The notes: generated from the letters alone by a model not told the origin. Positions 39,796-49,354 are shown, counted from the first letter of the stretch. The stretch: 64,000 nt of DNA from Acidobacteriota bacterium (GCA_002730525.1 PCAK01000027.1:1-64000), one strand, 5' to 3'. Numbers and translations: made by a program.

Positions 39796-40560
39796 TCAGG
39801 CGGGCTCGACCGGTGGCCTGGGGGGCAGTTCGCGTTTGTGTTCGCTCAATCGGGTCAACCGTTCGATACGCAGGGCCAACTCCGGCGACACACCGCAGGG
39901 GCCGTCGCGAAGGTACGATTCGAGCGCGGCGTACGAGAAGCCCATTTCGGCCTCGTCGGTCTGGCCGACCCACAGCCCGGCGCTAGGCGCCTTGTCGATG
40001 ATCGGCCGGGGGACATCCAGCTCCTCGGCCAGCTCGCGCACCTCGTCCTTGAGCAGGTTGCCGATGGGGAGCAGGTCGACACCGCCGTCGCCGTGCTTCG
40101 TGTAGTACCCGATCGCCAGTTCGCTGCGATTGCCGGTGCCCACGACGAGGTAGTTCAGCGAATTCGCGATGAAGTACAGCGAGGTCATGCGCAGCCGAGG
40201 CTTCACGTTGGCGAGCGCAAGGCGATGCGTCTCATCGCTGGTCGCCTGGCCGGTGTCCGGCAGGGTACTCAGTTCAGTGTTGAGCTCGGCCGTGAGCGTG
40301 TCGTAGGGAGCGTCGAGACGAATAGTGATCGTCCGCAGATCGAAGTGCGTGGCAACCAGCCGTGCGTCGGCGGCATCCTGCGGGCCACTGTGACAGGGCA
40401 GCAGCACGCCGACGACCGAATCGGGCAGCGCGAGCTGACACAGGCGGGCCACGACCGCCGAGTCGATGCCTCCGCTCAGGCCCACCGCGAGGCCGTCGGC
40501 ACGGGTGGCGCTGACGTGCCGACGGATCCAGGTTGTCAGGGAGTCGACGAGCGAAGCCAT
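39796..40560 (-). CDS. nadE: NH3-dependent NAD+ synthetase
   Basis: 254 residues. Ammonia-type NAD synthetase: P-loop SGGIDS (29-34), then RLRMTSLYFIANSLNYLVVG and TGNRSELAIGYYTKHGDGGVD around the adenylate-binding pocket. No glutaminase domain, so it uses ammonia. Makes NAD from deamido-NAD; nadD is encoded in the window at 59314-60000. Starts at ATG 40560. Confidence 0.95.
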   Translation of the reverse strand: MASLVDSLTTWIRRHVSATRADGLAVGLSGGIDSAVVARLCQLALPDSVVGVLLPCHSGPQDAADARLVATHFDLRTITIRLDAPYDTLTAELNTELSTLPDTGQATSDETHRLALANVKPRLRMTSLYFIANSLNYLVVGTGNRSELAIGYYTKHGDGGVDLLPIGNLLKDEVRELAEELDVPRPIIDKAPSAGLWVGQTDEAEMGFSYAALESYLRDGPCGVSPELALRIERLTRLSEHKRELPPRPPVEPA

Positions 40561-40570
40561 CGAACCTTGA

Positions 40571-41593
40571 CTATACGCCGCTGGTTGGCGCACCCGCAAT
40601 GGCTTCGACCGCGGGTGATTCGGGCGGGGTGAAGCTCGGCGCCGCCGTGTAGCCGGCGTGGGCCAGCTCGCCCTGGAAGAGCGCGGTCTGGGTGGCGAGG
40701 AAGAGCAGCTTGACCCAGAGGCGAGCGAGCACGTAGGCCTGGCCGATGAGGAACGCGAACCACATCTCGGCGCCTGCGCCGCCCGCGCCGGGTGCGATGG
40801 CCGCATACACGGCGACGATGACGACGAAGACGGCGCTGTTCAGCAGGTAGAGTCGGCTCGTTCCGGCGAGGTGCCGCCAGACGAATCGGAAACCCGCGAC
40901 GGTCGCGCCGATCATGCTGCGTCGGTCCTCGACGACGGCGCGGATCTTGGCGTAGTCGAGGACGATATTGCAGAAGAGCACGACGACGCCGAACGCGACA
41001 TAGAGGAGCACACGCAGCAAAAACCCCGTGCGCTCGACGGTCAGGTCACGAATGAGCCAGGCGTAGAGTCCGCCGAAGAGCCAGCCGTGGAGGGCCCCGA
41101 ACAACAGGCCGTAGACGAGCCACGAGATGACGCCGAGTCGGAGGAAGCGAAAGAAAAACGTGCCGCAGGCCGCAAAGAACGCCGGCCCGCGAATCGGCCG
41201 GTTGCGCGCGTAGCGGTCGAGGATGCCACCGACGAGAAACGCCCAGGCGAGCAGGTAGGCCGCGGCCGCACTCACCAGGATTGCAGCTTGCGGCCGATTG
41301 TCGAGGACGGCGCTCAGATTGTCGAGCACGACGGCGAAGCCGATGACCGATGGCGAGAAGGTCTGACCGATGCCGTCGGCCTGCGAGAGAAACTCGTCCC
41401 ACCAGTCAGCGTTGACGCCGCTCGCGACGGTATCGGCAGCCAGACTGTCGCCCAGGTGCGCCCGGATCGAGTCGCGCAGGGCGAGGCCGAGCGGCAGTGC
41501 CAGCAGCAGTGTCAGCGTGAACACACCGGCCAGGATGGCAGGCGCCGATCGCACCCGCCGCGCGCCGTCTCGAAACGCCACCGTCATGAGCAT
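40571..41593 (-). CDS. Six-helix membrane protein, function unknown
   Basis: 340 residues, six or seven helices (for example AILAGVFTLTLLLALPLGLAL, LLRVLLYVAFGVVVLFCN). The sequence is similar in style to membrane domains that flank glycerophosphodiester phosphodiesterases or envelope assembly genes, but the family is not recognised. ATG 41593 or 41587. Ten bases separate it from nadE; the M1 peptidase gene is 8 bases upstream. The three leftward genes, and the transporter, may form one operon. Confidence 0.7.
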   Translation of the reverse strand: MLMTVAFRDGARRVRSAPAILAGVFTLTLLLALPLGLALRDSIRAHLGDSLAADTVASGVNADWWDEFLSQADGIGQTFSPSVIGFAVVLDNLSAVLDNRPQAAILVSAAAAYLLAWAFLVGGILDRYARNRPIRGPAFFAACGTFFFRFLRLGVISWLVYGLLFGALHGWLFGGLYAWLIRDLTVERTGFLLRVLLYVAFGVVVLFCNIVLDYAKIRAVVEDRRSMIGATVAGFRFVWRHLAGTSRLYLLNSAVFVVIVAVYAAIAPGAGGAGAEMWFAFLIGQAYVLARLWVKLLFLATQTALFQGELAHAGYTAAPSFTPPESPAVEAIAGAPTSGV

Positions 41594-41601
41594 GGGTTGG
41601 G

Positions 41602-43686
41602 TCAGACGAAGAACGCGTAGGTCAGCATCAAGTCCTGCAGCCAGACCATCCACTTCAGCATCCACTTGGTCGACGCCTCGTCCGACCTGGGTGCTCTCGT
41701 CTTGCTGTTGTTCGTGTAGTTGACGTCGAGGAGCAGCACGCGATCCGGGTCGACTTCCACGCGCTCGGCCGGGGCAGCCCGGTCGAACGTGAACTGCTGC
41801 CAGCGTGCCTGGCCATCCCACCGGACGCGCACCTCCTCGCCGTCGGTGAACGTGACGGCGACGTCAACCGGGAACACCGCTTCGCCATAGCGGCGCACGA
41901 TCACGTCGGTCCGGAAGCGGGCGCCATCGCCGCGCCGGTCGTCGAACCGGAGGCCGTCATCGTCGTCGAAGAACCCTCGGCCTGCCACCGGGCGGGTCGT
42001 CAGTTGCTGCACGGCGTAGTCGAAGACGTTCGAGCTGCGGTGGACCTGGTCGAAGAACCACGTCAGGTCGGTGCCGGTCACCTCGTTGGCCACCGAGAAG
42101 AAATCTTCCGGCGATGGATGCGCGAACGTCGACCGAGCGAACATCGTCGACATGATGCGCTGCAGCGTCTCCCACCCCAGGTGCCGCTCTAGCGTGTGGA
42201 GCCACAGTGCGGTCTTGTTGTACGAGATGGCGCCGCCGGTGCCGGGCCAGTATTCATAGGTGGGCGTCGACTGGGTATCCGACCGCGCCGCCGCTCGGTA
42301 CCCCGACAGTCGGTTGCCGTCGATGGCGCGCGAGCGGGGGATGTCGCGGTGGACGTAAGGAACGAAGCCGCCGAAGAATCGCTGGGCCAGATAGTTGGGT
42401 GAGAACGCGGTGTCGACGACCCTCGCCGTGGCGAACGTGTTGAACCCTTCGTCCATCCAGGCGTGCTCGAACTCGTTGTTGCCGACCAGGCCGTACCAGA
42501 ACTGATGCCCGGCTTCGTGCACGGTGACGCCCTCGGGTTGCGTGACGCCGTCGGGCGCCAGCCATCGCGTGCCGGCCGTGAAGAGGGTCGGATACTCCAT
42601 CCCGCCGGCCCCGCTCCGCCACGCCGGGTCGACGATCGTGATGTGGCCGTACGGGTAGGGCCCGAACCACTCGCCGTAGAACTGGAGCGTGGCCCGCGTT
42701 GCTGCAAAGTGGCGCTCGGCCTGGCCCGCGTGCTCAGGCTGCAGCAGTAGGCGCATCTCGACCGACGGCAGCGTGTCGTGTTCGAAGGTGGCGGTCCGCA
42801 CCAGCAGGTCCGGGCTCGTCGTCCAGGCGAAGTCGTGCACATCTTCCTGGAGATACCGGTGCGTGGTCGTGCCGTCGTCGTGTTCCTCGAGGCCGCGGCG
42901 GGTGCCGGTGGCGCCGACGACCCAGTCGCTGGGCACGGTCAGACGCACGTCGTACACGCCATAGTCGGCGTAGAACTCCGTGCCGGCATGGAACTGGTGG
43001 CAGTTCCAGCCCGAACCTTCGAGCACGCCGATCTTCGGAAACCACTGGGCCAGGAAGAAGAAGTCGCCCAACGCGCCGGTGCGCGAGAACGTCCGAGGGA
43101 CCTTCGCGGTCCACTCGATTTCGACCTCGATCGTTTCGCCGGGGTCGACGCGTCGCGGCAGCGGAACGGCGAGAACGGTTTCATCGTCGGCGTTGCCGTC
43201 GTCCGGGGCGATGTGCCGGACACGATCGGTCAGGTCGACCGCGGGCGTCTGATCGGTGGCCGGCAGCCCCATCCGCGTGACGGTCGTCCAGCCCCAGTCG
43301 CCCGACGGCCGCGCCGCCAGCGCCGTGCCCCGGGCGAGCAATTGCTCGCGCATCCAGGTCGACCGCGTGTTCTTCCACGCGTTGTAGTACAGGTGGAATC
43401 GGAGCTCTGATGCGGGGCGCGACGAAATGTTTTGCCAGGTCAGGACCAACTGCCCGTCGAGCGTACGTGTCTCCGGGTCGAGCGTGACGTCGATCGAGTA
43501 GTTGGCGTTCCTCTGTGACTGCGACGCCGTGGGCTGGCGCGCCGGCTGTGCAGACGAGGCGGCGGGACCCGCATCGGCCGCGTCGGGCGACACCGCCATC
43601 GGTTGGCAGGCCGCGACGCTGCCAAGCACCACGCCCGTGATGCCAATGATGCCGATGTTGATGAGCGTCGATGCCTTGCCGTTCAT
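41602..43686 (-). CDS. M1-family aminopeptidase lipoprotein
   Basis: 694 residues. Signal peptide with lipobox SVAAC (C27) and a Ser/Gln/Ala-rich linker. The catalytic domain (about 70-590) has GGMEYP in place of GAMEN and the zinc motif HEAGHQFW with the third ligand in NNEFEHAWMDEGFN. A C-terminal beta domain (about 590-680) ends near a hydrophobic tail, LQDLMLTYAFFV. It is anchored at the periplasmic or outer-membrane face and trims peptides. The start at ATG 43686 begins the signal peptide. Confidence 0.9.
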   Translation of the reverse strand: MNGKASTLINIGIIGITGVVLGSVAACQPMAVSPDAADAGPAASSAQPARQPTASQSQRNANYSIDVTLDPETRTLDGQLVLTWQNISSRPASELRFHLYYNAWKNTRSTWMREQLLARGTALAARPSGDWGWTTVTRMGLPATDQTPAVDLTDRVRHIAPDDGNADDETVLAVPLPRRVDPGETIEVEIEWTAKVPRTFSRTGALGDFFFLAQWFPKIGVLEGSGWNCHQFHAGTEFYADYGVYDVRLTVPSDWVVGATGTRRGLEEHDDGTTTHRYLQEDVHDFAWTTSPDLLVRTATFEHDTLPSVEMRLLLQPEHAGQAERHFAATRATLQFYGEWFGPYPYGHITIVDPAWRSGAGGMEYPTLFTAGTRWLAPDGVTQPEGVTVHEAGHQFWYGLVGNNEFEHAWMDEGFNTFATARVVDTAFSPNYLAQRFFGGFVPYVHRDIPRSRAIDGNRLSGYRAAARSDTQSTPTYEYWPGTGGAISYNKTALWLHTLERHLGWETLQRIMSTMFARSTFAHPSPEDFFSVANEVTGTDLTWFFDQVHRSSNVFDYAVQQLTTRPVAGRGFFDDDDGLRFDDRRGDGARFRTDVIVRRYGEAVFPVDVAVTFTDGEEVRVRWDGQARWQQFTFDRAAPAERVEVDPDRVLLLDVNYTNNSKTRAPRSDEASTKWMLKWMVWLQDLMLTYAFFV

Positions 43687-43785
43687 CGTGGTTCCCCGCC
43701 CCGGTACGCGCCGCGCCGGAACGCGGATCGTATCATCAATCATCGGCCGGCCGCCGCTCCGTACGGCCGCGCGGAGCCGTCCGAG

Positions 43786-43791
43786 TATAAT
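43786..43791 (+). promoter_or_regulatory. -10 box of the DapB-like gene
   Basis: A perfect TATAAT, 55 bases before ATG 43846, which follows GAGGTGAGGAG (43829-43839). No -35 seen. Confidence 0.5.
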
Positions 43792-43845
43792 TCTTGATCG
43801 CTCTGGCGACAGCGCCCCTGGCAACGTGAGAGGTGAGGAGACGAC

Positions 43846-44847
43846 ATGGCTATTCGGGTAGTGCACTTCGGGTTGGGACCGATCGGCAACGCGGTCGTGC
43901 GCCAGGTGGCGTCGCGTCCAGGTTTCAAGGTGGTTGGCGCAATCGACATCGATCCGGACAAGGTGGGTCGTGACGTCGGGCTCGTCGCGGGAGTGAAGCG
44001 GCGTCTCGGCGCCAAGGTCTCGGCAGACGCAGCGGCCACCCTGCGGCGCAGCAAGCCTGACGTGGTCGTTCTGTGCACCAGTTCCTCCCTGCGCGGGATT
44101 ACTCCGCAGATCGAAACGATCTTGCGCGCCAGAGTTCCGATCGTGTCCACAACCGAGGAGTTGTCGTATCCCGTCGGCTCGAACGTCCGCTGGGCGCGGA
44201 AGATCGATCGGCTCGCGAAGCGCGCCAAGGCCGCGGTGCTGGGCACCGGTGTGAATCCCGGCTTCACGATGGATGCCCTGCCGATCACGCTGACCGGCGT
44301 GTGCGAGCGGGTCGACCGGATCGAGGTGGACCGCATTCAAGATGCGCGCACCCGCCGCCTGCCGTTTCAGCAGAAGATCGGCTCTGGCCTGACGCGCGCA
44401 CAGTTTCGGAAGAAGGTTGCGGAGGGGACGGTCCGACACGTCGGCCTGGCCGAATCGGTGACGATGGTCGCCGATGCGATGGGATGGAAGCTCGATCGGA
44501 TCGTGGACCGCATCAAGCCCAAGGTGGCCAGCCGACGCGTGTCGAGCCGTTTCCTCTCGGTAGCGGCGGGTCAGGTCTGCGGTCTCGTGCAGGATGGCAT
44601 CGGGTATCGGAACGGGAAGGCCATTGTCAGGCTGCACATGGAGGCCTACCTGGGCGCGCCCGAATCGTACGATGCCGTGCGGGTCGCGGGATCGCCGGCT
44701 CTCTCGATGAAGATCGCGGGCGGCGTACACGGTGATATCGCGACCGCCTCGATTACCGTGAACTCGATTCCGAAGGTGCTGGCCGCGCCGCCTGGCCTGC
44801 ACACGATGAGGGACCTGCCGATTCCGTCGTTCGCGCCGGGCCGGTGA
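43846..44847 (+). CDS. DapB-like NAD(P)-dependent dehydrogenase
   Basis: 333 residues. Rossmann nucleotide site FGLGPIGNAVVRQVASRP, then DIDPDKVGRDVG; the central segment STTEELSYP and the GTGVNPGFTMDALPI loop resemble 2,4-diaminopentanoate dehydrogenase and other dihydrodipicolinate reductase relatives. It acts on an amino or imino acid substrate, not necessarily in lysine synthesis. True DapB has a different substrate motif (KKGRHG-like), not seen here. ATG 43846 is preceded by a strong ribosome site. Confidence 0.8.
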   Translation: MAIRVVHFGLGPIGNAVVRQVASRPGFKVVGAIDIDPDKVGRDVGLVAGVKRRLGAKVSADAAATLRRSKPDVVVLCTSSSLRGITPQIETILRARVPIVSTTEELSYPVGSNVRWARKIDRLAKRAKAAVLGTGVNPGFTMDALPITLTGVCERVDRIEVDRIQDARTRRLPFQQKIGSGLTRAQFRKKVAEGTVRHVGLAESVTMVADAMGWKLDRIVDRIKPKVASRRVSSRFLSVAAGQVCGLVQDGIGYRNGKAIVRLHMEAYLGAPESYDAVRVAGSPALSMKIAGGVHGDIATASITVNSIPKVLAAPPGLHTMRDLPIPSFAPGR

Positions 44848-44854
44848 GAGATCG

Positions 44855-45600
44855 TCAGGCGATCGCCGCCCCGCTCAGGCCGAGCCGGCGCCGCTTGAGG
44901 AAGAGGCCTTTCCGCGAAATCTTTAACGTTCGTGCCGCTTTTTCGACGCGTCCGCCCGAGGTGGTGAGGGTGCGGCTGATGATCGCCCGCTCGAGTTCGC
45001 TCACCGCGTGGTTCAACGGCTGGTCCAGGTCCACGGCGATCTGCGCGCCATCGGCGGGGGCGTTAGCCGTGGGGGTGGCGGGCACCGTCCGGCGAGCGGC
45101 GCGAATCTCCGGCGACAGGTCGCTCGAAAGCAGCACCGCGTCGGTCTCGGTCAGGCTGACCAGGCGGCGAACTTCATTCGTCAACTGGCGCACGTTCCCC
45201 GGCCACGGATAGAGCAGCAGGTACTCGAGGGTCTCATCTGCGAGCTGCAGCCGACCCTTCCCCTCTTCCAGGGCGAAGCGCTGCAGCGCCTGCTGGAGCA
45301 ACGGTGGGATCTCTTCTCGTCGCTCGCGCAGCGGGGGGATCCGTAGCCGAACGACGTGAAGCCGGTAGTACAAGTCTTCGCGGAAGCGCCCCTCGCTCAC
45401 CAGTTGCTCGATCGGGGCGTTCGTCGCGGCGATCACCCGCACGTCGACCTTGACCGGTTGTGATTCGCCCAGCGGATGCACTTCGCCGGTTTCCAGGAAG
45501 CGCAGCAGCTTCGGCTGCACGTCCAGGGCCAGTTCGCCGACCTCGTCGAGGAGCAGTGTGCCGCCGGCCACTGCCTCTGCTTTGGTGCGTGCCCGACGGG
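44855..45600 (-). pseudogene. 5'-truncated NtrC-type sigma54 activator
   Basis: About 245 residues remain, from the Walker B region onward: GGTLLLDEVGELALDVQ, then VIAATNAPIEQLVSEGRF, RLHVVRLRIPPLRERREEIP, WPGNVRQL, and a C-terminal Fis-like helix-turn-helix (KAARTLKISRKGLFLKRRR). Walker A, the GAFTGA loop and the regulatory domain are missing: the frame runs into unrelated DNA near 45600. It cannot hydrolyse ATP or contact sigma54, though it could still bind DNA. Confidence 0.88.
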
Positions 45601-45605
45601 TGCGA

Positions 45606-45957
45606 ATCGGCGGTAGGCCTCTTTCAGCTACGCACGCTCGAGCCGGGCGCGTTCGCCACGGCCGAGTTGGGCTTCGCCATGGGACCGGCGTTCTGGGGCA
45701 CGGGACTGTTCCAGGAGGCCGCCGCGCAGGTGATCGACTTCGCGTTCGATGTCGTTGGTGTCCGCCGTCTGGAGGCCCGCGCGGCGAGTCCGAACGGGCG
45801 GGGCAACAGCGCACTTCGCAAGCTGGGTGCCGTCGAGGAAGGCGTGCTGCGGCGCTCGTTCCTCAAGGATGGTCAGTTCATGGACCAGATTCTCTGGGCC
45901 ATCCTCGATGTCGAGTGGCGCCGAGCTCACGAATACGCGGCCAGCTCGCTGCACTGA
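45606..45957 (+). pseudogene. 5'-truncated GNAT acetyltransferase
   Basis: About 115 residues, beginning in mid-domain at AVGLFQLRTLEPGAFATAEL and continuing through the acetyl-CoA loop region GPAFWGTGLFQEAAAQVI and RRLEARAASPNGRGNSALRK to the end. The N-terminal 60-70 residues are absent. The upstream frame is the antisense of the NtrC-type gene. The junction lies within about ten bases of where that gene is cut. Confidence 0.85.
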
Positions 45958-46111
45958 TCTCGACCGACGTCGCCGCGATCGACGATGACCTCGCCCCCAC
46001 GAGGCTCAGGCCGCTCGCTCGATTGACATCCCCTCGGGCTGTCGCTACATTCGAGAGTCGACCCGCGGCAAATTGACCGCATCACTCCGACTCAGCGGCT
46101 CCGAGGATTCC

Positions 46112-47014
46112 ATGACCCTGCACGGCGTGCTCGCTCCGATTCCGACCCCGTTTCGCAACGAGGCGATCGACCTCGACGCTCTGGCTTCCAACGTCACTCG
46201 CTGGATGGACGGCGAGTTGACCGGCATCGTCGTACTGGGTACGAACGGTGAGGCGGCCCACCTCGACGATGACGAAGCGGATCGCGTCGTCGCTCGGACC
46301 CGAGAGGCGATGCCCGCCGGGCGGACGCTCGTGGCCGGCACGGCGCGGGAGTCGACGCGGGCCACGATTGCGGCCACCCGCCGCGCCGGCGGACTGGGCG
46401 TCGACGCGGTCCTCGTGCGGACGCCGTCGTTCTTCAAGGCGCTCGTGACGCCGGATGGGCTCATCGACCATTTTCGGGCGGTGGCCGATGCGTCGCCCGT
46501 TCCGGTGCTGCTCTATAACTTTCCGCAGGTCACGGGCGTCAACTTGAGCGCCGATCTCGTCGCTCGGCTGGCCGAGCATCCAAATATCACTGGCATCAAG
46601 GAGTCGAGTGGCAACGTCCTGCAGGTCAGCCAGCTGGTGCTTGCCACGGACGCCGAGTTTCAGGTCGTCGTCGGCTCGGCCCAGACCTTCTACGCGAGCC
46701 TTTGCGTCGGCGCAGTCGGCGGCGTGCTCGCGCTGGCCTGCGTGCAGCCCGCGTTGTGTGGTCGACTCCGGCAGTTGGTCGTCGATAAACGGTTCGACGA
46801 GGCGCTGGAGCTGCAGCAGCAGCTCATTCCGATTGCGGAACTGGTGACGACCCGCTACGGTGTGCCGGGCCTCAAGGCCGCGATGGATCTGGTGGGGCTG
46901 TCAGGCGGCGAGCCGCGGCTGCCGCTCAGGCCTTGCGCCGCGGACGCCGTCGATGAGATTCGGGGGGCGCTCGCCGCGCTTCCGGCGCCTTCGGAAGTCG
47001 CTCACTCGCTCTGA
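46112..47014 (+). CDS. Dihydrodipicolinate synthase family lyase (DapA-like)
   Basis: 300 residues of DapA/NAL family aldolase. LGTNGEAAHLDDDE is the GTTGE-like substrate loop; the Schiff-base lysine is in TGIKESSGN (about residue 165) and the tyrosine in LLYNFP. True DapA has a GTTGES motif; this has GTNGEA, like the KDG aldolase or N-acetylneuraminate lyase branches. The pyruvate-condensing substrate is not determined. ATG 46112 is assigned by the usual N-terminus. Confidence 0.85.
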   Translation: MTLHGVLAPIPTPFRNEAIDLDALASNVTRWMDGELTGIVVLGTNGEAAHLDDDEADRVVARTREAMPAGRTLVAGTARESTRATIAATRRAGGLGVDAVLVRTPSFFKALVTPDGLIDHFRAVADASPVPVLLYNFPQVTGVNLSADLVARLAEHPNITGIKESSGNVLQVSQLVLATDAEFQVVVGSAQTFYASLCVGAVGGVLALACVQPALCGRLRQLVVDKRFDEALELQQQLIPIAELVTTRYGVPGLKAAMDLVGLSGGEPRLPLRPCAADAVDEIRGALAALPAPSEVAHSL

Positions 47015-47034
47015 CGGGGCGCCGGAGACGCCGG

Positions 47035-47619
47035 TCACCGACGCTCTGCGATGCGCTTGGCACCCACGAAGCGCTGGCGCCAGTAGCTGCCGTCCAACCG
47101 CTCGGTTCGAACCCATCCGCGGGAACTTGGCGCGTGGACGAACTGCCCGTTGCCCACCGCGATCCCGACGTGAGACGGACCCGACCCCACCGTCGAGAAG
47201 AACACCAGATCGCCGGCCTCGACATCCGCTAGGTCCACAGGATCACCGACCTCGAACTGCTGCGCCGTGAGGCGCGGCATCGCGATGCCGTGCTGGTCGA
47301 AGACGTAGAGCACAAGACCGCTGCAGTCGAATCCCGACGGGTTCGTGCCGCCGAAGCGATACGGCGTGCCCTGGAATGCGAGGGCCGTCTGGACGAGGTT
47401 GCCGGCCAGCGTGGGTGAGGCTGGTGCCAGCGGGGCGGCGCTCGGCGGCGCGGCGACCGGCGGTGCCGCAGCGGGTGGCGCGGCGACCGGCGGCGCCGTG
47501 GTTACCGGTGGAGCCGGCCCACCCGGACGAGGAAACGGTTCGGGTCTCGGAGGTCCGCCGGCCGTGGCGCAGCCCGACGCGAGCGCCGCAACGATGATCA
47601 AGCGATTCAGAGGTTTCAT
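47035..47619 (-). CDS. NlpC/P60 lipoprotein peptidase
   Basis: 194 residues. Lipobox ALASGC (C17), then a 50-residue Pro/Ala linker with repeated APPVAAPP units, then the NlpC/P60 domain with catalytic cysteine in FDCSGL (about residue 93), histidine in PSHVGI and the third residue in the HAPSS strand. Cuts peptidoglycan peptides in the periplasm, anchored to the outer or inner membrane. Confidence 0.9.
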   Translation of the reverse strand: MKPLNRLIIVAALASGCATAGGPPRPEPFPRPGGPAPPVTTAPPVAAPPAAAPPVAAPPSAAPLAPASPTLAGNLVQTALAFQGTPYRFGGTNPSGFDCSGLVLYVFDQHGIAMPRLTAQQFEVGDPVDLADVEAGDLVFFSTVGSGPSHVGIAVGNGQFVHAPSSRGWVRTERLDGSYWRQRFVGAKRIAERR

Positions 47620-47720
47620 CCGACGCTGTCCAGCCTATCGGTCCGAGCCATCCGTGTCGACACGTTCGGGTCGATGCCCCTAAGCAATTGATTGACAGTA
47701 TGTTACGCCGAGCCGTCGTC

Positions 47721-47750
47721 TTGACACTGTCGCGCGCGACAGCACAAAAT
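47721..47750 (+). promoter_or_regulatory. Likely promoter of the HNH gene
   Basis: TTGACA (47721-47726) and CAAAAT (47745-47750), spacing 18. The predicted start site is within a few bases of ATG 47760, so the message would have almost no leader. Another TTGACA is at 47692. Confidence 0.4.
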
Positions 47751-47759
47751 GAGATCGCC

Positions 47760-48293
47760 ATGGAGCAGACGCTCCTCCTGAACGCGACGTACGAGCCGTT
47801 GAAGGTCGTGCACTGGCAGAAGGCGATCACGCTGATGTGCCAGGGCAAGGTCGAGGTGATCTCGGAGTACGAGCGGGAGATTCGGTCCGTTACGCTCAGC
47901 TTTAAGCTCCCGTCGGTCATCCGCTTGCTGCGCTACATCCGGATCAAGTGGCGCTTCGATGCGGTGCCGTTCTCCCGCGCCAACATCTACGCGCGCGACG
48001 AGCACACCTGTCAGTACTGTGCGGACACGCCTCCGACGACGGACCTGACCTTCGATCACGTCGTGCCGGTCGCCCAGGGCGGCCGGAAGGATTGGGAGAA
48101 CATCGTCACGTGCTGCATCACGTGCAATCGGAAGAAGGGCGGACGTACGCCGGCCGAGGCGCGGATGCGTCTGATCCGCCATCCGCGACGGCCGCACCGT
48201 GCCCCCGCCGTGCGTGTCACGGTGGGTCTGCGGGACGCCCCGGACAGTTGGCGGGACTATCTCTACTGGAACGTCGAGCTCGACGAATCGTGA
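47760..48293 (+). CDS. HNH endonuclease
   Basis: 177 residues. HNH nuclease with zinc cysteines: CQYC (about 82-85), the catalytic DHVVPVAQGG (about 101-110) with conserved His and Asn in NIVTCCITCNRKKGG. This short form, starting TLLLNATYEPLKVVHWQKAI, is widespread as a stand-alone gene of unknown target (probable DNA nuclease). ATG 47760 is used because the conserved start begins there. Solitary, not next to a restriction system. Confidence 0.9.
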   Translation: MEQTLLLNATYEPLKVVHWQKAITLMCQGKVEVISEYEREIRSVTLSFKLPSVIRLLRYIRIKWRFDAVPFSRANIYARDEHTCQYCADTPPTTDLTFDHVVPVAQGGRKDWENIVTCCITCNRKKGGRTPAEARMRLIRHPRRPHRAPAVRVTVGLRDAPDSWRDYLYWNVELDES

Positions 48294-48346
48294 TCGGCAG
48301 TTCGCGCGCCTCGTCCGCCACGTGAGCGCTCCGCTCTGACGCCGTC

Positions 48347-49354
48347 ATGGCTGGCGCCTCGCCCTGTTCGCATCTGTCCGCGGTACGCCCGGCCTGGGCG
48401 ATTTCCGGCGGACGCCTGACGATCGAAGGCCACGGGTTCGATCTTAAGGCCCTGCCCGCCGTACGCATCGGCGATCGTCCCGCCCGCATCGTCTTCGCGT
48501 CGGCCCGGGAACTCACCGTGCTGGTCCCGGACGGCGTAGCGGCCGGCCGCGCCCGGATCCAGGTGGAGCCGGCGGCCGCCGACGCGCTGGAGGTCGACCT
48601 GGGCGCGCCCATCGCCACGGGGCTGCACCAGGTGGACAGCCCGGTCCTGGATCGCGCCGGCAATCTGTACGTCACCTACAGTGGAAGCCGCGGCGAGCAG
48701 GTGCCCGTCGCCATCTTCCGGGTCGGCGTCGACGGCAGTCGAGAGCCGTTCGCCTCCGGCATCTCGAACCCGACCTCGATGGCCTTCGACGCGTCAGGTG
48801 ATCTCTTCGTCAGTAGCCGCTTCGAAGGCAAGGTCTATCGTGTCTCGCCGCAGGGCCAGGTCGACGTCGCCGTGTCCGAGCTTGGCGTGGCCAGCGGCAT
48901 CGCCTTCGATGCGGACGGGGCGCTGTTCGTCGGCGACCGATCGGGCACGATCTTCCGCGTCGACGGGGCGGGGCATACGGCCGCGCACGCGTCGCTCCCG
49001 GCGAGCATCGCCGCCTACCACCTGGCGGCGGGTCCCGATGGCGCCCTCTACGTGACCGCGCCGACCCTGTCGTCGTCGGACGCGCTGTACCGCGTCGATG
49101 CGGCCGGCGCCGTCGAGGTGATGCAGGTCGGGTTCGGGCGGCCGCAGGGCCTGGCGTTCGATCCGCACGGCACGCTGCACGTGGTCGACGCCCTGGCCGG
49201 CGCCGCCGGCCTGTACGCGGTCACGAGAAATGCCCCGGCGAGGCTGGTCCTGGCGGCCCCGGCGCTCATCGGGGTGGCCTTCGGCGCCGACGGTGCCGTC
49301 GTCGTGGCGTCGAACGACACGGCGTATCGCCTCATGCCGCCAGCCGGGCGGTAG
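48347..49354 (+). CDS. IPT/TIG plus NHL-type beta-propeller protein
   Basis: 335 residues. About 20-90 is an IPT/TIG-like immunoglobulin domain (GRLTIEGHGFDL). The rest is a six-bladed NHL/SMP-30-like propeller: SMAFDASGDLFVSSRFEG, GIAFDADGALFVGDRSG, GLAFDPHGTLHVVDALAG. No signal peptide or catalytic residues are visible. Probably a binding protein; location uncertain. Confidence 0.8.
   Translation: MAGASPCSHLSAVRPAWAISGGRLTIEGHGFDLKALPAVRIGDRPARIVFASARELTVLVPDGVAAGRARIQVEPAAADALEVDLGAPIATGLHQVDSPVLDRAGNLYVTYSGSRGEQVPVAIFRVGVDGSREPFASGISNPTSMAFDASGDLFVSSRFEGKVYRVSPQGQVDVAVSELGVASGIAFDADGALFVGDRSGTIFRVDGAGHTAAHASLPASIAAYHLAAGPDGALYVTAPTLSSSDALYRVDAAGAVEVMQVGFGRPQGLAFDPHGTLHVVDALAGAAGLYAVTRNAPARLVLAAPALIGVAFGADGAVVVASNDTAYRLMPPAGR

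Noticed and set aside
43687-44802. N-terminal extension of the M1 peptidase frame
   Set aside because: It runs antisense through the DapB-like gene and precedes the signal peptide, so it is not translated.
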